Below, one piece after another: positions 58,635 through 64,000 of a stretch of DNA of 64,000 bases (the stretch's first letter is position 1; every line of letters starts with the position of its first letter). The translations under genes were made by a program, and so were the position numbers. The notes under the pieces were generated by a model. That model did not search any database and was not told where the DNA came from. It saw nothing but the letters and a program-made list of their open reading frames with translations. Location: positions 201,463 to 265,462 of the forward strand of contig JANRMQ010000005.1 in the NCBI GenBank assembly GCA_040981125.1, read 5' to 3'. The stretch comes from DASSBQ01 sp040981125. GTDB taxonomy: Bacteria > Nitrospirota > Nitrospiria > Nitrospirales > Nitrospiraceae.

Positions 58635-58883
58635 TCAGAAGACGCCGAGGCCGAGCACCAGCCGGATAAATCCAAAAAACACGGCAATTCCGCAACAGAC
58701 CAAACCAGTCACGCTCTTTCCCTTGGGTTCCGGGCCAGACCGTGCCACGGCAACCGCTGACACGATGGCGCCAATGCCGGCAAAAGGAATATTGAGCCAG
58801 TTCAATGCGCCGAACATCGGCGTGAACGCGATTAACATCCCCAGAATCGCAAAAATGCCCCAAATGAGACTGGTGAGCTGCAT
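58635..58883 (-). CDS. Small membrane protein
   Basis: 82 residues from the ATG at 58883. Two or three hydrophobic segments (about 2-22, 26-45, 62-81): QLTSLIWGIFAILGMLIAFTP and CGIAVFFGFIRLVLGLG. Similar in look to small DUF4190-type membrane proteins. A Pro/Gly-rich polar loop (ARSGPEPKGKSVTG) separates the last two. No ribosome site recognised. It lies 55 bp after the TPR protein on the same strand, so they may be cotranscribed. Confidence 0.7.
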   Translation of the reverse strand: MQLTSLIWGIFAILGMLIAFTPMFGALNWLNIPFAGIGAIVSAVAVARSGPEPKGKSVTGLVCCGIAVFFGFIRLVLGLGVF

Positions 58884-58938
58884 GGTTCTGCTCGGTGATG
58901 ATGGACAACTCCAGCGCAATCGAAAGCAGAAAACATGC

Positions 58939-59898
58939 CTAACGGCCGCCGTGGACGAGGGTCTGGCGATGACCATAGATCAACAGCGCCCTCTGTTCCG
59001 ATTCTTCCGCCTCGGCACTCTGTCCCACGTCGCGGTAGAGGTGGGCCAGCAGCGACCATGCCGCCGCCTCGGTCGCCGGGTCGCGGATCGTTTGTGCAAG
59101 AACGCGCGCACGCTTGCTTGAATCAATTGCCTCGTTCTGCTTCCCTTCTCGGTCATAGAGATGAGCAAGTCGCAGGCGAAGGGTCGTTTCAAGGATCATA
59201 TCCCGTTCCTGCTCAGCCAGAGGCAGAGCCTCCTCGTAATATCGCCGCGCATCGGTGACCCGATCCAGGATCCAGTGGGCGGTTCCCAATGCGACGATCG
59301 TCGAGAGCTCTTGGTGGCGATCCTGACGGGTGCGCGCGTCTTGCCGTGCCTGTTGCAGCGCCGCCAAGCCCGGCTCGCTCAGGCCGTCGCCGACTTGCAA
59401 GAGTCCCAGGTGAACGAGCGCGTCATTCCAGCCACGCCGATCGTTGGCTTGATCGAACAGGCCGGCGGCTTGGGTGAGCGATTCGCGCGCGTCCTCAAAT
59501 TGTCCCAATCGGCTGGAGACCCGTCCCATGATTAAAAGGGCTTGTGCATAAGCGATGCGATCAGAGGACCGGGCCAGGATGGGAACCGCTTCACGGATCG
59601 CGATGCCGGCTTCCGGGAACTTGTCTTGTTGCTCATACACCCGGGCGATTCTCACCAACGCGGTGGCAATCCCGCGGGCTTGTTTTCTCTCGCGGAAGGT
59701 CGACAGTGCCAGCTGATAATAAGTCAGCGTTTCGGGAAAGTGCCGCTGGTATTCATGAGTGTCGCCGATGCGCAGCAATTCGTCGCCGGTCAATGTGCGG
59801 TCGGAAGATATCAGGTGCAGGGGACGTAAAGACTGTGGAGTGCAGTCCGCACTCTGCTGCGGGAAGGGAAGCAAAAGCAACAGCGCGGCGGCAATCAC
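58939..59898 (-). CDS. Secreted TPR-repeat protein
   Basis: 319 residues from a GTG at 59898 (AGAGGAAGGG 7 bp upstream). Signal peptide (IAAALLLLLPFPQQSA), then about seven TPR helices pairs with the 34-residue spacing: LLRIGDTHEYQRHFPETLTYYQ, LVRIARVYEQQDKFPEAG, LLIMGRVSSRLGQFEDARE, LVHLGLLQVGDGLSEPGL, RLAHLYDREGKQNEAI and LLAHLYRDVGQSAEAEE. TPR units form a protein-binding solenoid, likely in the periplasm. Partner unknown. The small membrane protein follows. Confidence 0.85.
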   Translation of the reverse strand: MIAAALLLLLPFPQQSADCTPQSLRPLHLISSDRTLTGDELLRIGDTHEYQRHFPETLTYYQLALSTFRERKQARGIATALVRIARVYEQQDKFPEAGIAIREAVPILARSSDRIAYAQALLIMGRVSSRLGQFEDARESLTQAAGLFDQANDRRGWNDALVHLGLLQVGDGLSEPGLAALQQARQDARTRQDRHQELSTIVALGTAHWILDRVTDARRYYEEALPLAEQERDMILETTLRLRLAHLYDREGKQNEAIDSSKRARVLAQTIRDPATEAAAWSLLAHLYRDVGQSAEAEESEQRALLIYGHRQTLVHGGR

Positions 59899-60268
59899 GA
59901 TAGCCCTTCCTCTCAGTAGCGGACATCGAAGGCCTCGGTGAGCTGGCCGTGGCGTGCGGGCGGTTCAGTAAGGAATAGGTTCCCGTGAGATCAGTCTCAA
60001 CATGCGCCTGCCCGCCGCCGAGGTCAAGGGGGGTATGCCCACGGATATTTGCCGGCCTGTCCTCGTGACTGTCGGTATTGACCGAACCGTTTGGAATCGA
60101 ATAGCAGGTAAATATGCTAGGTGTATCATTCTTGAAACGGGTCAGTGGACGGTTGACAGTCGTGGTCGCAGGCAGTAGTCTGCGCCGGAGAACAACCGCA
60201 AAAAGGACCCTGGGTCATTGGCTGAGGCGGCCCACGCTCGTGGCCGCCATTAACCGGGCAGCGGCGGC
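59899..60268 (+). other. Intergenic stretch of 370 bp
   Basis: No gene recognised. TTGGAA (about 60090) and TATGCT (about 60113) with about 16 bp between may be a promoter for the patatin gene, and TTGACA at about 60154 has no good -10 partner. Nothing else stands out. Confidence 0.4.
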
Positions 60269-61666
60269 ATGCGCTTTCTGAAGATCGACAAGCGGAAGGT
60301 CTCAGCTCAATCGATTCTCATGCATGCTCAGACGACGCGCGATGCGCTTGTCTCCAATGTAGAGATCCGGAAGAGATTCCGAGCCTGCATCTGGGCGCTG
60401 TGCCTGGTGATGGCGATCGAAGGTTGTTCTCTGCTGCCCGGCCATTGGCGGCCTGGATGGAATGACGCCTGGCCCCCCGACACGCCGGTACCCGACACGG
60501 CCGGTTCATGGAAGTTGACGGATTTGGAGCGGAAGGATGGCCGCTTCGTCGGTCTCGCCATTTCAGGGGGTGGCAGCCGGGCGGCGAATTTTGGCGCGGC
60601 TGCCATGCTGGAACTCCAGCGGCGAGGCCTGCTGGAACAAGTCGATGTGATCTCGGGTGTGTCGGGGGGGACGCTCCCGGCTGTGTACTATGGGCTCGGC
60701 GACAAGGCCGGAGCGTTTACGGGGCCGGCGGTCCGCAGTGCGTTGGGCTACGACTTCCAGAGCAGCTGGATCAGGCGGTGGTTTCTACCTCAGAACATCT
60801 TTCGCTATTGGCTGTCCGACTTCACCCGCTCAGATGTCATGGTGCAGGTCTTCAATAATCAACTCTACAGCGAGGCCACCTTTGCAGACCTTCGGCCGCA
60901 TCCCAAGATCCTGCTGAACTCGACCGTCCATAATGATCATACCCGCTTCACGTTTACGGATGACCGCTTTGCCCTGCTTCATTCCGTGCTGGCCTCCTAT
61001 CGTGTCGCCAACGCCGTCAATGCGTCGTCCGCGTTTCCCGGCGCCTTCCAGGACGTGACCCTGCAGTGGTACATGACGCCGCCGCACTACCTGCATCTCT
61101 ATGACGGCGGGCCGATCGACAATCTCGGCGTCCAGGCCATCCTCGAATACCTGAACCGGAACATTCCAGGCACGTCGCTGGACGGTCTGTTTCCCAAGGG
61201 TTGTCTGATTGTGGTCATCGATGCCACGCCCGCGAGCGAGCATCCCGAGCTCGACGAGGAACGATCGAGCCGCGCCTTCATCGACTATTTTGTCGATACG
61301 AACGCGCTTGACGCGATGGATGCCATGCTGCTGGAATCCCGCCGAACCGTGTTGGAGCGGATGGAGATCCCCCCGGAGAAGCAAGACCGGCTGACACGGG
61401 GCAAAGCGCCGGTCAACGGCGTCCGTCAATGCGATTGTGAAGTGCGCCACGTCGCGCTCCGGCATCTGCTGTATAAAGGGAGTGTTGAGAATACGGAATT
61501 AGCCGAACGGGTCACGAAGATCAAAACGAAGTTTTGGATCGCGAAGGAGGAGCAGGACGATCTCTATCAGGCCGCCGAGGTGATCATGAAGATGCTGGAT
61601 GATGAGGGCCTGCTGGCGGAATCGTCGTTCAAGACGTCGTGCGCCGCGGAGTCGAATAAGCCATGA
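60269..61666 (+). CDS. Patatin-like phospholipase, lipoprotein
   Basis: 465 residues. A lipoprotein signal ends at Cys53 (LCLVMAIEGCSLL); a start at 60320 would give a shorter, more usual signal than the ATG at 60269. Patatin core: GLAISGGGSRAANFGAAAML (oxyanion loop, Gly-rich), SGVS132GGTLPAVYY with the nucleophile Ser in GVSGG, and YD279GGPIDNLG with the catalytic Asp. The C-terminal third (residues 330-465) is helical. Ser-Asp dyad lipid acyl hydrolase, probably active on membrane phospholipids at the outer membrane inner leaflet or surface. No chaperone is adjacent. Confidence 0.9.
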   Translation: MRFLKIDKRKVSAQSILMHAQTTRDALVSNVEIRKRFRACIWALCLVMAIEGCSLLPGHWRPGWNDAWPPDTPVPDTAGSWKLTDLERKDGRFVGLAISGGGSRAANFGAAAMLELQRRGLLEQVDVISGVSGGTLPAVYYGLGDKAGAFTGPAVRSALGYDFQSSWIRRWFLPQNIFRYWLSDFTRSDVMVQVFNNQLYSEATFADLRPHPKILLNSTVHNDHTRFTFTDDRFALLHSVLASYRVANAVNASSAFPGAFQDVTLQWYMTPPHYLHLYDGGPIDNLGVQAILEYLNRNIPGTSLDGLFPKGCLIVVIDATPASEHPELDEERSSRAFIDYFVDTNALDAMDAMLLESRRTVLERMEIPPEKQDRLTRGKAPVNGVRQCDCEVRHVALRHLLYKGSVENTELAERVTKIKTKFWIAKEEQDDLYQAAEVIMKMLDDEGLLAESSFKTSCAAESNKP

Positions 61667-61741
61667 GCGCGGCATTGCCTTTCAGCACGACCATCTCTCG
61701 CGTTTCAATCACATTCTCCGGTACCTCATCGTGAGGCCGAG

Positions 61742-62977
61742 TTGACTTGGCGCTTCGGCGCATCGTCTCGACAGCCGATCCGCCTGGCCATTCTCGGCTG
61801 TGCGATCGTGGGCGCCTCCCTGTCTCTGCAAGCTGCTCTCCTGCCATTTGCCTGGTTCTGGCTCGCGTGGTTTGTCGGCCTGCTGGGGATCGGACTTACA
61901 GCCGGTACGTCTCTATCAAAGGCCGTATGGATCAACGTGTCGGCCGCCGTGTTGGCTCTTGCGCTGGGAGAGATCTATTTATGGAGCAATAAGATAGAGA
62001 AGGCGAACGCCTATTGTTGTGATGATCTCTATTTCATCCGTGACGATGACTTGGGGATAGTCCCGCGAAAGAACTTTGCAGCGACCCATCAGAAAATAGT
62101 GAACGCGGCTCCCATCTATAAGGTCACGTACACCATCGATGCGAATGGATTACGCGTGGCGCCTCCGTATGATGCCTCACAGGTCCATGAGTCGGTCCTG
62201 TTCTTCGGTTGCTCGTACACCATGGGCGACGGCGTCGAAGACAAGGACACCCTGCCATACATGACCGGCCTACTGACGCGCGGCCGCTATGCCATCTACA
62301 ACTTTGGCTTCCATGGCTACGGACCTCAGCAGATGTTGGCCTCACTGGAAACGGGTCGAGTCCAAAATATCGTGACCATCCCGCCTCGATACATCATCTA
62401 TCAGACGATCCCGTATCATATGGAACGTGTGGTGGGGCTCATGACATGGTTTCCCCACGCCCCGCTCTACCGCCGGACGGACAGCGGGCGCGTAGTCCCT
62501 TATGGTCATGTCGATACTGTTGCGGACGAGACCCGCTATTCACCGATCGAGCGATTCTGGCGGCGGCAAGGACCCACCGGCGAGGCACTATCCAAGACGC
62601 TACGGAGATCCTACATTTACGACAAGTTCGTGCGTCCGTTGCGAACCCTGTCCGGCGAAGACGTTCGACTCTTTCTTGATATCGTGTTGCAGGCGAAGGA
62701 GGAGGCGGCGAGGCAGTACCCGCAGAGCGAGTTCCATGTCATCTTGTGGGATAACATGTTTGTGAAGCATGACTATCTTCAATTTCTCCCTCAAGTGCTG
62801 GAAACCTTTCGAAACAAGCAGGTCCGGATTCATCTCGTGTCCGAGATCATTCCGGATTATGACGCCAGCGCTCCGAATACGAAGTATGAGATCCATCGGT
62901 ACGACAGCCATCCCAACCCGTCCACATATCGGATCATCGCGTCCTATGTCGCGAAGAACATTCTGCACGAGGAATGA
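61742..62977 (+). CDS. Membrane-anchored SGNH-hydrolase-like protein
   Basis: 411 residues, starting at a TTG (61742) since no ATG/GTG with the same N-terminus exists. Two N-terminal hydrophobic stretches (about 13-55 and 63-82) anchor the protein. The catalytic-type residues of the SGNH/GDSL fold are present: Ser158 in VLFFGCSYTMGDGV, Gly in YNFGFHGYGPQQ, and a C-terminal D-x-H in YDSHPNPSTYR. No Asn block is certain. Acyl or acetyl esterases of this fold modify polysaccharides or lipids. It is 75 bp after the patatin gene and convergent with the last gene. Confidence 0.8.
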   Translation: MTWRFGASSRQPIRLAILGCAIVGASLSLQAALLPFAWFWLAWFVGLLGIGLTAGTSLSKAVWINVSAAVLALALGEIYLWSNKIEKANAYCCDDLYFIRDDDLGIVPRKNFAATHQKIVNAAPIYKVTYTIDANGLRVAPPYDASQVHESVLFFGCSYTMGDGVEDKDTLPYMTGLLTRGRYAIYNFGFHGYGPQQMLASLETGRVQNIVTIPPRYIIYQTIPYHMERVVGLMTWFPHAPLYRRTDSGRVVPYGHVDTVADETRYSPIERFWRRQGPTGEALSKTLRRSYIYDKFVRPLRTLSGEDVRLFLDIVLQAKEEAARQYPQSEFHVILWDNMFVKHDYLQFLPQVLETFRNKQVRIHLVSEIIPDYDASAPNTKYEIHRYDSHPNPSTYRIIASYVAKNILHEE

Positions 62978-62999
62978 CGGGATTCGGCGCGTCGCACAT

Positions 63000-64000
63000 T
63001 TACCGGCCGCGATGGCCGCCTCGGAAATGACTTCCGCCGGAGCGGCCGCCTCCTCCGAACTGTTTTCCATGCCCGCTGAAATGTCGCGGACTCACGGATG
63101 GACTTGGCTGTGGAACCGAAGGAGCCGTGTGAATGTTCGGGGGGCTCGGCCGCCAGAAATGGGATGGATGCAGTTGATGCTGTTGCGATTGCGGCAAAGA
63201 CTGACGAGGGACCGGCGCGACGGATCGCGGCGTCGGCATGCTGACGATGTCGCCTACTTTTGCAGGCACGCCTGAAGGGGTGAGCAGGGGAGGATGCGAC
63301 TGAGCGGCGCGCTGAGAAGCGGGTGATGGCACCAGCAGGGAACGATGGCGCGGGGGAGGCGAAGGGGTTCTTCCCGCAGCGGGCGGCAGGTTGCCGGCCT
63401 GGGTCGTCATGAATTGTTGCGCGCGCGGGAGATGGCGATGCCGCGGATACAGGCGCTGCGCCTGAATCAGCAAGCCATTGATTCCTTGCACGCCGATCCA
63501 TGGATACGCGTACATGCCCGGCGACACATAGACGGAACTCGTCCAGGCTTGTGACACGAGGGCATTGGCTTGCAGCTCGTCCAGCATATCCTGGCGTTGC
63601 CGGCTGAGCTCTTGCAACTGCTCCGGGGATGGGGCGTCGGCCAATGCCCGATTGGCGGCATCGAGCTGCTGCTGCAATTGATCCGCTTCCGCTCGAAGCG
63701 CGGTGAGCTCACTCCTGGCGCTTTCGTTCCGGCGAAGCACTGCAATAGCTTGCGCGACTTCATTCGGATCGACCAATGCGGTGAGATCGGCCCTGACCAC
63801 GACGGTCTCATCCTCCAGCCGGGTCGTGATTGTCTGCTCCAGGACGCTGACGACGCCTGCCGTGTAGGTCCGGATGTCATCCCTCGTGATGTCCATATCT
63901 CTCACTTCGGTCACGCTCTCCAAATAGGTGGCGACCTGTTCGAGCGCGTCCTTTTTCGCCGCTTCGATCGCCAAGCGAACGGCATCGGCCTTGGTGTCAT
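63000..64000 (-). CDS. Secreted/LPP20-FlgT-like protein, cut by the right edge
   Basis: The frame is open to base 64000 (reads DTKADAVRLAIEAAKKDAL), so the 5' part is outside. The visible 330 residues begin with LPP20/FlgT-like alpha-beta repeats (QVATYLESVTEV, RTYTAGVVSVLEQTI, EDETVVVRADLTALVD), a coiled coil (ELTALRAEADQLQQQL), and end in a Pro/Ser/His-rich and then Gly/His/Arg-rich tail (FSGHGKQFGGGGRSGG). The tail suggests a metal- or nucleic-acid-binding surface region. Function unknown. Convergent with the SGNH-like gene (22 bp). Confidence 0.65.
   Translation of the reverse strand, partial: DTKADAVRLAIEAAKKDALEQVATYLESVTEVRDMDITRDDIRTYTAGVVSVLEQTITTRLEDETVVVRADLTALVDPNEVAQAIAVLRRNESARSELTALRAEADQLQQQLDAANRALADAPSPEQLQELSRQRQDMLDELQANALVSQAWTSSVYVSPGMYAYPWIGVQGINGLLIQAQRLYPRHRHLPRAQQFMTTQAGNLPPAAGRTPSPPPRHRSLLVPSPASQRAAQSHPPLLTPSGVPAKVGDIVSMPTPRSVAPVPRQSLPQSQQHQLHPSHFWRPSPPNIHTAPSVPQPSPSVSPRHFSGHGKQFGGGGRSGGSHFRGGHRGR

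Overview
The window looks like one stretch of a high-GC Gram-negative chromosome. The most likely source is Nitrospira or a close relative (phylum Nitrospirota). This is an inference from the gene mix (gyrA next to a DciA/DUF721 gene and smpB, an Xfp-type phosphoketolase, many lipoproteins and outer-envelope proteins, a GAF-type sigma-54 activator, tandem RND pumps) and from codon use. No rRNA or tRNA gene and no CRISPR array was seen, so the assignment is not proven. No gene here is a nitrite or ammonia oxidation gene.

Layout. 1-3.4 kb: housekeeping genes (3' part of gyrA, a membrane-anchored protein, convergent DciA-like DUF721, smpB). 3.5-10.4 kb: a run of plus-strand redox and detoxification genes (DoxX, DsbA/FrnE-like, a VOC-SnoaL fusion, SDR, VOC, rhodanese) ending in phosphoketolase. 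10.4-16.7 kb: an AT-richer island with a 245-bp palindromic element, a decayed inverted copy of a nuclease gene, the intact secreted SNase-like nuclease, and a divergent pair that looks like an antiviral system: a MazG-like/zinc-finger/CHAT-protease fusion facing an AIPR-family protein with a nuclease-like N-terminus. A 5'-truncated RTX protein lies at its right edge. 18.6-23.3 kb: peroxiredoxin, alcohol dehydrogenase, OsmC, DUF1499, HxlR regulator divergent from pirin, DUF5069. 23.3-27.4 kb: two secreted proteins of unknown function, a small anchored protein and a PQQ-type sugar dehydrogenase. 27.7-32 kb: a scarred region with a truncated lipase-like lipoprotein, a transposase remnant, an AT-rich secreted protein with a zinc phospholipase C/P1 nuclease ligand pattern, and a frameshifted GNAT gene.

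32.2-42.6 kb reads as a regulatory and efflux block. A three-GAF sigma-54 activator is followed by two very similar -24/-12 promoter candidates. Each lies 106-114 bp downstream of a similar paired-dyad sequence that could be the activator's binding site. They precede (a) two small membrane proteins plus an SDR and (b) a zinc-ribbon protein, a cupin, an RND adaptor and pump, and an arylamine N-acetyltransferase. 42.7-54 kb: MBL-fold, VOC, cupin and DUF2214 genes, a 188-bp nested palindrome, a second RND adaptor/pump pair, HAD phosphatase, sugar O-acetyltransferase, nitroreductase, a RelE remnant and a ferredoxin-reductase-like flavoprotein. 54-64 kb: Na+/H+ antiporter, ferredoxin-MBL fusion, lytic transglycosylase, 5-formyl-THF cyclo-ligase-like protein, small membrane protein, TPR protein, patatin lipoprotein, SGNH-like protein, and a protein cut by the right edge.

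The common theme outside the island is handling of electrophiles, oxidants and toxic small molecules (VOC x6, SDR x2, OsmC, peroxiredoxin, nitroreductase, NAT, two RND pumps). The strongest candidate for an undescribed system is the MazG-CHAT/AIPR pair. The sigma-54 dyad-promoter arrangement is the strongest regulatory observation.
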